From positions 434,001 to 498,000 of the forward strand of contig CP054186.1 of NCBI GenBank assembly GCA_015200025.1: DNA of 64,000 nucleotides, in the 5' to 3' direction. Source of the DNA: Phycisphaeraceae bacterium. GTDB taxonomy: Bacteria; Planctomycetota; Phycisphaerae; Phycisphaerales; UBA1924. Below, one piece after another: positions 7,331 through 18,645 of the stretch. How positions within the stretch are numbered: position 1 is the first letter of the stretch; each line of letters begins with the position of its first letter. The notes beneath the pieces are model-generated. The model was not told the DNA's origin. It saw only the letters and a program-made list of their open reading frames with translations, and did not search any database. Position numbers and translations under genes: made by a program.

Positions 7331-9901
7331 CTACCGGGTCGTCCTACCGCCCGCCCGCTCCTCTTCGAACCGGACCAGCCGGGACGCCGCGGCCACCGCA
7401 CGCCGCGACCGATCTCCTCCCGCACGCTTTAACAGCGCCAGGCTCTCCTCGAACTTCCGACCCGCCCCGTCCGTACGCCCCGCCCGAGCGTCGCACTCAC
7501 CCCACGCCGACAATACCTCCGCCACGAGCACCCCCGCGGGCGATTCCACCTCCCGCGCGATCGGCATCGCCCGCTCGAACTGCTCGACCGCCTCCGAGTC
7601 ACGCCCGAGCGCCGACAGCGCCATACCGAGCGTCACCAACGCGTCGGCGTGCTCCGCGAAGCCAGCCCGGCCCGTCCGCTCGTACATCTCCACCCCGCGC
7701 CACGCCAACTCCTCGGCCCGGGCCGCCCCGCCCAGCGCCAGTTCGGCCTTCGCTTCGCCCACCAGGCTGTCGGCCAGCAGGTGGTGCCCCTCGATGTACA
7801 TCATCGCCCGCACCGCGCCCGACCTCGCGAACGCGTCCCTCGCCCCCGCCGCGTCGCCTCGCTCGAGCAGGCACAACGCCAGATTCTGCGACGCCGCCGC
7901 CGTCCCCGCGTGGTGCTCCCCGCGCAGGCCCGCGATCATCCTCAGGGCGTCGCGGAACAACGCCTCGGCCCCCACCAGGTCGCCCGCCTCCAGCCTCGTC
8001 TTCGCCAGGTTGTTGAGCGACTGCGCCACCTCCTCGTGCTCCGCGCCGAACAGCCGGCGGCGCATCTCCAGCGCCTCCTCGCCCAGCCGACCGGCCTCGG
8101 CCATGTCCCCCTGCTTAAGCCGGCACGACGCCAGGTGCGTCAGGCTCACCGCCGTCTCGCGGTGATCCCCGGGGTGCAACCGACGCCGCGCCGCCAGGCT
8201 CGCCCGGTACAGCGGCTCGGCCTCGTCGTACGACCCCCGCCACCACAGCACCGCCGCCAGGTGGTGCATCACCTCCGCCCGCGACGCATCGACCTCGTCC
8301 CCCCCGGCCTCACGCAACTCCAGCGCGCGACGGAGGTGACGCTCCGCCTTCCCGTAATCCCCGAACTTGCGGTACACCAGCCCCAGCGTCTCGCGGACCG
8401 CCGCCTCCGTCAGCCCGAGCTCCGGCGGCTGCGCGTCGAGCATCGTCGTCGCCCCGTCGAGCAGCTGCCTCACGGTCAGCTCGCCCGCCCGCTCGGGGTC
8501 CGCCGATTCGAGGATCCCCTTGAGCAGCGCGAAGTTCTCCTTCGATTGCCGCTCGCTCGCCACCGACGCCGCCAGCGCCGTCCTCGCCGCGTCCGCGTTC
8601 TCGTTCGCCCGGTCCCGCTCCTGCACGATCCGGACGATCAGCCCCGCCGACACCCCCGCGAGCACGACCGCCGCCGACCCCGCCACCGCCGACAACGCCC
8701 GGTTCCGCTTCACCCACCGCCACGCCCGGCCCGCCGCGCCGACGTGCCTCGCCTCGACCGGCCTCCCGCTCAGGTACCGCCTCAGGTCCTCCGCCAGGTC
8801 CGCCGCCGTCGCGTACCGACGAGCCGGCGCTTTCTCCAAGGCACGCAGCAAGACCGCGTCCAGGTCCCGGGACACCCCCGCCCTCACCACCGACGGCGCC
8901 GCGGGCTCGGCCTCCGCGATCCGCGTCAGCACCTCGCGAAGCGACCCCTCCACGCCCACCGGCAACCGCCCCGTCACCAGCTCGTACGCGATCACCCCCA
9001 GCGAGTACACGTCCGACCGGACGCTCGTCTCCGCCGCCCGCCCCAGCGACTGCTCGGGAGACATATACGCCACCGTCCCCAGCAACTGCCCGGGCTCCGA
9101 CACCGTCAGACCCATGTGACCGTGCGGGCCCGATTCCGAATCGTCCGTCCGCTTCGCCAGCCCGAAATCCAAAAGGTGCGGCGCCCCACCGCCGTCGATC
9201 AGGATGTTCGACGGCTTGAGGTCCCGGTGCAGCACCCCGCGCTGGTGCGCGTAGTCCACCGCGTCGCACACCCGCGACACCAGCTCCAACGCCTCCCCCA
9301 CACCGCACGCCCCGGGACGCACCGCCTCGTCCAGCGGCCTCCCGTCCACGTACTCCATCACGTAGAAGTACCGACCCTTGCGCACCCCCGAGTCGATCAC
9401 CGACACGATCCCCGGGTGCGACAGCCCCGCCACCACCTCGATCTCCCGTTCGAACCGCTTCCGCGACGCCTCCGACCCCCCCGACCCGCCCAGCAGGAAC
9501 TTGATCGCCACACGCCGACCCGTCGATTCCTGCACCCCCTCGAACACCACGCCCATCCCGCCACGCCCGAGACGGCGGACCACCGAGTACCCCTCGACCT
9601 TGGGGAGCCGCATCGGCCCGCCGTCCTCCGGCGGATCGTCGAACGAATCCATCATCGAGCCCGACGTCACCGGCGCCGCGGCATTGGGCGCCAGCCCCGC
9701 CATCGCCGCCGATTCCTCTCTCGACAACGTCCGCCCTTCCGCCCAGGACACCCCACCCGGCACACCGCCCGCGGCCCCTCGCCCCGAGGCCGACGGGTTC
9801 ACCGCCGTCTCGCGGAAATCCTCCGGCGGGCCCGGCTCGCTCCCGGCTTGACGCTGCGATTCATCCACGAACGGCTCCGTCCCCCGACGCACCCCACGCA
9901 T
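7331..9901 (-). CDS. Transmembrane serine/threonine protein kinase with TPR sensor domain
   Basis: A Hanks-type kinase of 856 residues. Motifs with the 9901 start: glycine loop GRGGMG (112-117), AIK Lys134, HRDLKPSN (225-232), DFG (245-247), then GTVAYMSPEQ. One membrane segment lies at about 400-425 (ALSAVAGSAAVVLAGVSAGLIV). It is followed by about 400 residues of tetratricopeptide repeats, probably periplasmic. This kinase-TM-TPR architecture is abundant in planctomycetes. The start is uncertain: the ATG at 9901 leaves a 43-nt gap to the divergent DUF1569 gene, whereas an upstream start at 9982 would overlap it. The first 110 residues are low-complexity. Substrates are unknown. Confidence 0.88.
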   Translation of the reverse strand: MRGVRRGTEPFVDESQRQAGSEPGPPEDFRETAVNPSASGRGAAGGVPGGVSWAEGRTLSREESAAMAGLAPNAAAPVTSGSMMDSFDDPPEDGGPMRLPKVEGYSVVRRLGRGGMGVVFEGVQESTGRRVAIKFLLGGSGGSEASRKRFEREIEVVAGLSHPGIVSVIDSGVRKGRYFYVMEYVDGRPLDEAVRPGACGVGEALELVSRVCDAVDYAHQRGVLHRDLKPSNILIDGGGAPHLLDFGLAKRTDDSESGPHGHMGLTVSEPGQLLGTVAYMSPEQSLGRAAETSVRSDVYSLGVIAYELVTGRLPVGVEGSLREVLTRIAEAEPAAPSVVRAGVSRDLDAVLLRALEKAPARRYATAADLAEDLRRYLSGRPVEARHVGAAGRAWRWVKRNRALSAVAGSAAVVLAGVSAGLIVRIVQERDRANENADAARTALAASVASERQSKENFALLKGILESADPERAGELTVRQLLDGATTMLDAQPPELGLTEAAVRETLGLVYRKFGDYGKAERHLRRALELREAGGDEVDASRAEVMHHLAAVLWWRGSYDEAEPLYRASLAARRRLHPGDHRETAVSLTHLASCRLKQGDMAEAGRLGEEALEMRRRLFGAEHEEVAQSLNNLAKTRLEAGDLVGAEALFRDALRMIAGLRGEHHAGTAAASQNLALCLLERGDAAGARDAFARSGAVRAMMYIEGHHLLADSLVGEAKAELALGGAARAEELAWRGVEMYERTGRAGFAEHADALVTLGMALSALGRDSEAVEQFERAMPIAREVESPAGVLVAEVLSAWGECDARAGRTDGAGRKFEESLALLKRAGGDRSRRAVAAASRLVRFEEERAGGRTTR

Positions 9902-9944
9902 CGTATTCGACGCAAACCCCGCCCGCGCCCGGCTACCGTCCCGG

Positions 9945-10478
9945 GTGCATCCCGATCCATCCACCCCCGTCGATTCGACCAAGGCTCATCGCCGCAAGCT
10001 CCGCCTGACCTCCGCCGACGACCTCCTCCGCGAGGCCCATCGGCTCGCCGAAGCCGAGGCCGCGGGCACCCTCCGCCGAACCGGGAACTGGTCCCTCGGC
10101 CGGGCCCTCGCCCACCTCGCCGCGTGGACCGATACCGCCTACGACGGATTCCCGCCCGAGTTTCAACTCCCCCACTGGATCCTCCGACTCCTCATGAGGC
10201 CGTTCAAACGCGTGATGCTCGCACGCACCCTCCCCGCCGGCATCCGTCTCCCCCGCGTCGAGGGCGGCACCCACTTCATCGACCCGGCCTCCACCGACGA
10301 AGGGCTCCGACGCCTCGAACGAACCGTCCAACGCGTCCGCTCCACCGACCCCGTCCACGCCAACGTTCTCCTCGGGCCCCTCACCCGCGCCGAGTGCGAG
10401 CGCCTCCTCCTTCGGCACGCCGAACTCCACCTGTCCTTCTTCCACACCGACGACACGCACCCCGGTTCCGGTGAGTGA
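9945..10478 (+). CDS. DUF1569 (DinB-like) protein
   Basis: A 177-residue cytosolic protein of the DUF1569 family, a DinB/YfiT-type four-helix bundle. The pattern NWSLGRALAHLAAWTDTAYDG is at about 44-64, and the C-terminal LGPLTRAECERLLLRHAELHLSFF carries conserved histidines placed like a DinB metal site. Substrates of the family are unknown; some relatives are thiol transferases. It is divergent from the kinase gene, and the M20 amidohydrolase remnant follows downstream. Two other DinB-like genes occur at 18.6 and 23.0 kb but belong to a different subfamily. Confidence 0.75.
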   Translation: MHPDPSTPVDSTKAHRRKLRLTSADDLLREAHRLAEAEAAGTLRRTGNWSLGRALAHLAAWTDTAYDGFPPEFQLPHWILRLLMRPFKRVMLARTLPAGIRLPRVEGGTHFIDPASTDEGLRRLERTVQRVRSTDPVHANVLLGPLTRAECERLLLRHAELHLSFFHTDDTHPGSGE

Positions 10479-10566
10479 GCGTACACGCCCGTTCGGGACG
10501 GCCCGATCCGCTTTCATAGCTGGTACCTTCTCGCGCAGGACACGCGTCCCGCCGGAGGGATCCACC

Positions 10567-12131
10567 ATGCACCAGCGAGCCACCCACGCCACGTTCCCCC
10601 AGACCGCGCTCTCCCGCCGCGAGGCCCTCGGTGTCGCCGCCGGCGCGCTCGCCGCCTCCGGCCTCTCAAACCACGCCTCCGCGCACCCCGGCCCCTCGCC
10701 CGCCGCGGGCCCGCGTCCGTCGCTCGCAGAGGCGACCGACGCCGTCGCTCGCCTCGAACGCACAATCATCGGGATCAGCCGCGACGTGTGGCGGATGGCC
10801 GCCGTCGGTCTGCGCGAGCACGCGGCGATGGAGGTCCACATCCGCGAGCTGGAGAAGGCCGGGTTTACGATCACGCATCGGCGGGCCGGCGGGCACCCCA
10901 CCGCGTTCGTCGCCGAATGGGCCAACGGCCGCGGTGGTCCCGTGCTGGGCTTCCTCCCCGAGTACGACGCGCTCCCCGAACTGGGCAACGCCCCCGAGCC
11001 GGAGCAGAAGCCGGCGGCCGGCGGGAACACCGACGGACACGGGTGCGGGCACAACTGCCTCGGCGCCGCGTGCACGGGGGCGGCGATCGCGGTGATGGAC
11101 CTGATGCAGCGGTCGAACCTCCCCGGCACGCTCCGCGTCTACGGGTGCGGCGCCGAAGAGAACATGGGCGCCAAGATCTTCATGGCGCACGCGGGGCTGT
11201 TCAAGGACGTGGACGCGGCGATCGCCTGGCATCCCGCGTCGATCGCCGGCACCGGCACGTTCAGCACGGCCGCCAACCGGAAGTCTACGCGTCATGGAAG
11301 GGGCGGACGGCCCACGCCGGGATGTCCCCCTGGGACGGCCGCAGCGCGCTGGACGCCGCGGAACTCTTCACCCACGGCGTCAACCTCATGCGAGAACACC
11401 TCCAACCCACCTCTCGCCTGCACTACATCTACGAGATCGCGGGGGTGGCGCCGAACGTCGTCCCCGACGCCGCCCGCGTCTGGCTCGTCGCGCGCGACGC
11501 CACCTCCGAACTCGTCGACGAGACGACGCAATGGCTCGAGCAACTCGCTCGCGGGGCGGGGCTGGGCACGCAGACGCACCCCGCGTTCCGCGTCGCGATC
11601 GGGTCGAAGGAACTGATCTCGAACGAGGCGCTGAACCGTCGGGTCTACGAGCACCTGAGCCACGTGCCGCTGGACTGGAGCGCGGAGGAGCAGGCGTTCG
11701 CCAGACGCTGCCAGAAGGCGTTGGGCGTGCCCGAATCCGGGCTGGCGACGCAGTCGCTGCCGTTCATGACCGGGCTCTCCACCGGCGGGTCCACCGACGT
11801 CGCCGACGTCAGCTGGAACTGCCCGGTGGCGCTCTTCGGCTGGCCGACGCACCCCCTGGGCGTCAGCGCCCACACCTGGGCCGTCACCGCCTGCGGGGGT
11901 ATGTCCATCGGGGACAAGGGCACCCTCGCCGCCGCACGCATTATGACCGCCCTGGCGCTCGACCTGCTCCGCGAGCCCGACCTGCGGGTGGCGGCGAAGG
12001 AGGAGCACACGCGGAACCTGAAGGGACGAACCTACGCCGCAACGCTCGACCCGCTGCCGGAGGACCTGGAGCGGGCCGCCAAGCGGTTCATGAAAGGCCC
12101 GGGCGACGAGGGGGCGATCCCGCAGCCATAA
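10567..12131 (+). pseudogene. M20 family amidohydrolase (AbgB-like), interrupted by a -1 frameshift
   Basis: The two frames together encode a Tat-exported M20D amidohydrolase of about 520 residues. The first frame (from ATG 10567, GGAGG upstream) has the twin-arginine signal LSRREALGVAAGALAASGL, HGCGHNCLGAACTG, EENMGAKIF and AWHP, all metal-site segments. After TAANRK the frame runs into unrelated sequence. The downstream frame resumes with VYASWKGRTAHAGMSP, then GLSTGGSTDVADVSWNCP, and ends at 12131. Adding one G in AAGTCTAC (11281-11288) would restore reading. All catalytic segments survive on both sides, so a sequencing or assembly error is as likely as true inactivation. Relatives cleave N-acyl or aminobenzoyl-amino acid amides. 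Confidence 0.8.
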
Positions 12132-12139
12132 TCCGGCCC

Positions 12140-12592
12140 ATGCCACTCCAGACCGCCACCCGACGATACTGGATCCCGCTCGCCGCCCAGACCCTCGGAG
12201 CCGCCCTCCTCGTCTGGAAGAGCATCCCCGTCTACCGAGAGTTCATCGAGGCCCGAATCCCCGACGTCCCCCGCGGCGTGCTCTACGCCTGGGCCTTTAT
12301 CGGCATGGGACTCGTCCACGCCGCCTACTGGCCGAACCTGCGCTCTACGCCGCCCGTCGGCCCCCTCCCGATGCCCGTCCTCGGGCACCTCGTCCAGTTC
12401 GCCTCACGCCTCGGCCTGGTCTTCGTCGGCGCCTTCTTCTCCGTCGTCTTCCTCATCCACTACCACCGCCTCGACCTCGACCTCGAACGACGCCTCATGG
12501 CCCTCCTCGTCCTCTTCGCCTTCTTCTGCTACAGCAAGGAACTCGACCGTCTCGGCCTCGCCCTCATCGATCCGCCGCGACGCCCCGAGTAA
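12140..12592 (+). CDS. Small four-helix membrane protein, unknown
   Basis: A 150-residue protein with about four hydrophobic segments (near 10-25, 45-63, 75-98 and 110-125) and charged loops including a HYHRLDLDLERR stretch. No family was recognised. The ATG at 12140 lies 8 nt after the stop of the M20 amidohydrolase, so the two are probably co-transcribed. It converges with the SRPBCC gene, with 15 nt between the stops. Confidence 0.62.
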   Translation: MPLQTATRRYWIPLAAQTLGAALLVWKSIPVYREFIEARIPDVPRGVLYAWAFIGMGLVHAAYWPNLRSTPPVGPLPMPVLGHLVQFASRLGLVFVGAFFSVVFLIHYHRLDLDLERRLMALLVLFAFFCYSKELDRLGLALIDPPRRPE

Positions 12593-12607
12593 CGTCGGCC
12601 CCACCCC

Positions 12608-13069
12608 TCACCCGGCGCCCGCCTCCGCCGCTCGTTTGAGCGACGCGAGGTCCTCGCGCAGCCCCTTCGCCATCGCCCACTTCATCACCCCCGACATCAC
12701 CCGCGACCACCACCCGCCCGGCGTGATCGTCACCCCCAGCGTGACCCGGCACCGGCCCGCCCCCAACGGCGTGAACGCGAACCGCGTGTCGACCCTCGCG
12801 CCCATGGCCCCGCACGACACCACGAACGACCCGTCCGCGTCCCGCCCCGTCACCTCGAGCTCGACCGTCGCCGAACCCAGCCCGACCCGGCGTGTCTCAC
12901 GCCACCGCGTCCCCACCCCGGCCAGCCCCTCCCCGTCCTTGGGCGACGCCAGCATCTCGACCTTCGTGATCTGCGGGAACAACTTCGGCGTGCCCTCGAT
13001 ATCCAGCGCAAGCCGCCGGACCGCCGCCGCCGGGGCACCGATGTCCTCGACCAGTGTGATCGTCGCCAT
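12608..13069 (-). CDS. SRPBCC/START-fold polyketide cyclase-like protein
   Basis: A 153-residue soluble protein. It opens MATITLVEDIGAPAAAVRRLALDIEGTPKLFPQITKVEML, the usual beta1 and helix pair of SRPBCC (Polyketide_cyc2) proteins. It continues with GTRWRETRRVGLGSATVELEVTG and a C-terminal helix MKWAMAKGLREDLASLKRAAE. The family binds hydrophobic ligands in a deep cavity; the ligand is unknown here. I used the ATG at 13069 because it starts the first strand; an upstream Met at 13102 adds only an unrelated stretch. It lies 51 nt downstream of thiC on the same strand. Confidence 0.75.
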   Translation of the reverse strand: MATITLVEDIGAPAAAVRRLALDIEGTPKLFPQITKVEMLASPKDGEGLAGVGTRWRETRRVGLGSATVELEVTGRDADGSFVVSCGAMGARVDTRFAFTPLGAGRCRVTLGVTITPGGWWSRVMSGVMKWAMAKGLREDLASLKRAAEAGAG

Positions 13070-13120
13070 GGGCGCACGATACCGCTCATCGGACCACGGC
13101 ACAACACCGAGCGACGACCA

Positions 13121-15097
<1,977 letters not shown>

Positions 15098-15108
15098 CGG
15101 CAACTCCT

Positions 15109-16269
15109 TCATCCTTCATCCCCCCCACCACCACCGGCCCCTCCGTGCCCATCCACGATCTTCTCGACCACCCACCGGCGCGCCGCCTCCGACGCCGGAT
15201 CACTCTCACCCGGCCACCCCTCGAACGCCGCGGGAACCCCGGGCATCAAACGCCCCGAGACCGCCGCCCCGTCCAGCCCCGCCATCCGCGAGACCGGCAG
15301 CACCAGCACCGACCCGTCCGACAACGGATACCAGTTGGTCACGGTCGTCAGCCCCGCCGTCGGCTCACCGAACGTCCTCGCCCCCCGCCTCGACACCAGC
15401 GAGACCGCCAGCGCCTCCCCGCTGCTCATGGTCCACGGCCCGAGCACCACCGCGACCGGACCGCCCACGCCCGCCCCGACCCACTCCCCCTCCGACACGC
15501 CATCGGCCATGGCCAGTTGCGTCTCGGGCCCATGGCCCCAGTCGATCCACGCCCCCTGCCCGCGCGAGACGCCGTACCGGCTGACGACTTCGCCGCCGTC
15601 GCCCGCCGCCCCGGCGACCGTCGCCATCGCGGGGCCCTCGCCCAGGAGCGGCGCCAGCCCCAGCAGCATGGGCCAGAGGTTGCCCCCGCCGTTGAGACGC
15701 AGGTCGATCACCCACCCGCGCGCCCCCGCCCCGTCAAGGCGCGAGATCTCGCCTCGCGCCGCCGTGGCATACCGCCTCAGCCCGTCCACGTCCGCCGCCG
15801 AACACCCTGGCATCAGCAGGTACCCCACGCCCCCTTCGAGCATCCGCCCGACCGGAGCCTCCGGGATCGCGGGCCTCGGAGGGTCACCACCCCCGCCCGT
15901 CGGCCCAGACTCCCCTGACGCCCCCGTGCCCGGCCCGCTCGGTGCGGGGATCAGGGCCACGTGCGGATCACCGAGCCGCTCCAACAGCGCCACGATCGCC
16001 GGGTACGCCCCCGCGGGCGGCCCTCTTTCCGCAACGCCGGGCACCAACTCCCGTTCGACGAGGACCCAATCCACACGCTCACCCCCCAGCGCGTGCCGAG
16101 ATACGACCCCCGCCGCCTCGCGGAACAGCGCCCGGGCCGATGCCGCCGCCGGCCCGGCCTCGACCTCCCCACCGACCCTTTCCGCGGATCCACCGCCCGG
16201 CCCCGAGCACCCGCCCGCCAACGCGCACCACGCCGCGGCCACGCTCGCCACGGTCAACCACGGGCCCAC
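15109..16269 (-). CDS. S41 family peptidase-like lipoprotein
   Basis: A 386-residue exported protein. A signal segment ends at a weak lipobox (ALAGGC, Cys21). The S41 core is visible: DLRLNGGG (189-196) corresponds to the family DLRxNx[14 protein letters not shown] (280-291) carries the candidate nucleophile Ser282 or Ser283, and [10 protein letters not shown] (300-309) is the GxxTxG segment. No PDZ domain is apparent. The start is GTG at 16269, directly below the TPP aptamer; no other start gives the signal peptide. The stop lies 11 nt before the thiC start. A peptidase under thiamine control is unusual, and its role is unknown. Confidence 0.72.
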   Translation of the reverse strand: MGPWLTVASVAAAWCALAGGCSGPGGGSAERVGGEVEAGPAAASARALFREAAGVVSRHALGGERVDWVLVERELVPGVAERGPPAGAYPAIVALLERLGDPHVALIPAPSGPGTGASGESGPTGGGGDPPRPAIPEAPVGRMLEGGVGYLLMPGCSAADVDGLRRYATAARGEISRLDGAGARGWVIDLRLNGGGNLWPMLLGLAPLLGEGPAMATVAGAAGDGGEVVSRYGVSRGQGAWIDWGHGPETQLAMADGVSEGEWVGAGVGGPVAVVLGPWTMSSGEALAVSLVSRRGARTFGEPTAGLTTVTNWYPLSDGSVLVLPVSRMAGLDGAAVSGRLMPGVPAAFEGWPGESDPASEAARRWVVEKIVDGHGGAGGGGGDEG

Positions 16270-16289
16270 ATGCCGCGCACAACACCTCA

Positions 16290-16362
16290 GAGCCGCTTCC
16301 CTCCGCCGGTACGAACCGGATCAGGTTCAACGGGTGCATCTCAGCGGCCCCTCCCGGCACGA
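16290..16362 (-). promoter_or_regulatory. TPP (thiamine pyrophosphate) riboswitch
   Basis: Read on the minus strand, the conserved thi-box is present: CTGAGA (complement of 16339-16344), then CACCCGTTGAACCTGAT (ending at about 16320), CCGGTTCGTACCGGCG and AGGGAA. This order matches the TPP aptamer consensus CUGAGA-ACCC-UUGAACCUGAUC-GG-U-CC-GCG-AGGGAA. The 5' half (CCGGGAGGGG before CTGAGA) looks compact, with a very short P3 arm, so the exact boundaries are uncertain. It lies 20-90 nt upstream of the S41 peptidase-like GTG start, in line with thiC downstream. Repression by thiamine pyrophosphate through translation initiation or termination is expected; I see no clear terminator. Confidence 0.92.
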
Positions 16363-16421
16363 CATGCCTGGGAAACGCCGCGCCCCGAGCGAACACCAGA
16401 CTATAGCCGCGGCGCCCGGGC

Positions 16422-18485
16422 TTATTCACCCACGCCCAGCGCCCGCAGCGCGTCCTCCAGACGACGCACACGCGCCTCCAGGGCGTCCCGCTCCGCCTTG
16501 AGGGCCTTGACCGCCTCGACCAGGAGCGGCGTCATCATCGCGTAATCCATCCCGATCGCGTCCACGCCGTTCGCCTCGTACCGCACGATCTCCGGCAATA
16601 CCGCCCCGACCTCCTCCGCGATAAAGCCGATGTCCCGCGTGCCCCCGTGCGCCGCGTCCCACGTGTAGTACACGCCCCGCAGCTCGGCGATTTTCCCCAG
16701 CGGGTCCGCGATCTCGCGGATATCCGACTTCCACCGCCGCGACGACGCCGAGCCGTAGTTGAGCCCGGCCCCCGCCGCGTAAAAATCAAACCCCGACGCG
16801 CTGTTGCTCTCGCCCCACACCCCGTAGTTGACCCCGGTCGACCGCTGCGCGAACCCCATCACGGCCCGGCCCGTGGTGCTGAAGGAATCACCACGGACGC
16901 CGACCGCGTTCCCGGTCTGGCTGCTATTGCTCATCCAGCCGCCGAGCCCGTCCGGGCTCGACGCCGTCGCGCGCACGCCGGTGGTCTGGCCCGTCGCCGC
17001 GTCGGCGAACGCCCCGACCGCGGTGCCCGACGAACTGTTGACCGACGCGTGGACCCCGAAGTTGTTGCCCGACGTCGACGACGAGATCGCCACCACGCCC
17101 CGTCCACCCAAACCCGACGCCAGCCCCCTCACCCCGATCGGCGTGCCGAACGCCGCCGATGATTCCCCGTTGACCGCCACCCCCGACCCGCTCTGCGTCT
17201 TCCCGTACACCCCCACCACCGTCCCGGACTCCGCCGTCGACTCCCCTGTCACCACCGCCCCGGTGCCCGACACGCTCACCGCGTGCACCGCCGACGCGGG
17301 CGTCAGCGTCCCCACACCCACGCTCCCGTGCACGTACAGCCCGTCCGCGGGGACCGACGCCGGGTTCGCCCCGACCGCCGCCCCGCCGTTGGCGTACAGA
17401 CGGAACTTCGTCGACCCGTCCACACGCACGCGCAGCGGGTCGTCGCCCGCGACGCCCCGGATGTCCAGCCTCGCCTCGGGCGCGCTCGTCCCGATCCCCA
17501 CCCGGTCCGTCGAGCCGTTGATCGTCACGATGTCCGTGAACACCGTCCCGTCGCTCCGCGACACGAACAGGTTCGGCGTCCCGCTCACCCCCACATTAAA
17601 CCCCTGCCCCGCGTCGTTCCGCTTGATCAAAACGTCCGCGTTCCCCGACACGTTCGCCACGTGAACCTCCGCCAGCGGCGTCAGCGTCCCGAACCCCGCG
17701 GGGTTCATGAACGCCTGCGTGCCCGAGAACTGGTTGTCCGCGTTCCGCCTCGCCACATTCCCGCTCAGCCTCGCGTCCGCCAGCGTCCCGCTCGCGATCG
17801 CCGACGCGTCGTGCAGGTGACCCACCATCGAGAACGCCGCGCTGTCCATGTTGTCGAACAAGTCCGCGTTGAGGTTCGTCACCCGCGTCGTCGACGACAC
17901 CGAGAACGGCGCCCCCCCCGCGCTGAACACCGGCGGCGACGAGAACGTCTTGGACCCCGTGAACGTCTGAGACCCCGACAAGAGCGACACGTTCCCGCTC
18001 AGCCTCGCGTCCGCGAGCGTCCCCGTCAGGTTCCCCGCGTTGAGGAAGTGCGACGCCCCGAATCCGCCCAGCGTCCCCGCGTTCCCCGACGAGATCGAGT
18101 ACGCCGCGTGGGGCGACGCCGTCAACGGCTGCCGCGGCGACAACACCGTGAACCCCGTGCCCGTCGCGCACGTCCTCGCCGCGCCGTCCCTCGCCTCGAC
18201 CTCCAGGTACCTCGCACCCCCCGCGAACACCGCCCCGAAATCCAGCACCACCGTGAACCGCCCGCCCAGGGGCAGCACATCGTCCACGCACAGCGTCGGC
18301 CCGACCTGCGCCCCACCCACCGCCGCGTCGAACAGCCGGAACCGCAGGTCCTGCACCCCCGACGCCGGCATGCCACCCTCGAGCAACTCGCCCTGGAGCG
18401 TGAACGCGCTGTTCACCGGCTGCGCCCACGCCGCGGGGACACCCACCGACAGCATCGCCGCGACCATCATCCCGATTGCGTTCAT
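16422..18485 (-). CDS. Secreted protein with C-terminal S74 (tail-fibre chaperone) domain
   Basis: A 687-residue exported protein. A signal peptide ends in PAAWAQ, followed by a beta domain FTLQGELLEGGMPASGVQDLRFRLFD (about 27-52). The middle is Gly/Ser/Thr-rich with repeated TGTLADARLSGNV units, resembling collagen-free trimeric fibre repeats. The C-terminal 110 residues match the peptidase S74 intramolecular chaperone: RRWKSDIREIADPLGKI, IGFIAEEVGAVLPEIV and a closing coiled coil rich in E/A/L. I chose ATG 18485 (GGAGG four bases upstream); the longer ORF would add an unlikely leader. There are no phage genes nearby, and related proteins are common in Phycisphaerae. It may be a cell-surface fibre. 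Confidence 0.78.
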   Translation of the reverse strand: MNAIGMMVAAMLSVGVPAAWAQPVNSAFTLQGELLEGGMPASGVQDLRFRLFDAAVGGAQVGPTLCVDDVLPLGGRFTVVLDFGAVFAGGARYLEVEARDGAARTCATGTGFTVLSPRQPLTASPHAAYSISSGNAGTLGGFGASHFLNAGNLTGTLADARLSGNVSLLSGSQTFTGSKTFSSPPVFSAGGAPFSVSSTTRVTNLNADLFDNMDSAAFSMVGHLHDASAIASGTLADARLSGNVARRNADNQFSGTQAFMNPAGFGTLTPLAEVHVANVSGNADVLIKRNDAGQGFNVGVSGTPNLFVSRSDGTVFTDIVTINGSTDRVGIGTSAPEARLDIRGVAGDDPLRVRVDGSTKFRLYANGGAAVGANPASVPADGLYVHGSVGVGTLTPASAVHAVSVSGTGAVVTGESTAESGTVVGVYGKTQSGSGVAVNGESSAAFGTPIGVRGLASGLGGRGVVAISSSTSGNNFGVHASVNSSSGTAVGAFADAATGQTTGVRATASSPDGLGGWMSNSSQTGNAVGVRGDSFSTTGRAVMGFAQRSTGVNYGVWGESNSASGFDFYAAGAGLNYGSASSRRWKSDIREIADPLGKIAELRGVYYTWDAAHGGTRDIGFIAEEVGAVLPEIVRYEANGVDAIGMDYAMMTPLLVEAVKALKAERDALEARVRRLEDALRALGVGE

Positions 18486-18645
18486 CTCGCCTCCGATCGT
18501 GCACCACCGCCGACGCGCCGGACCCGACGCGGCATCCACACCGACCCCCGACGCTACCATCGTGTTATACACGATCCGGGACCACCCGCGAAGCACATTC
18601 GGCCGAGAAAGCCCCGGAAATCCACGGGCCAGACACCACTCACCC

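Noticed and set aside
16079..16471. 130-codon minus-strand ORF across the TPP riboswitch
   Set aside because: It translates the aptamer (HPLNLIRFVPAEGS) and has no independent support.
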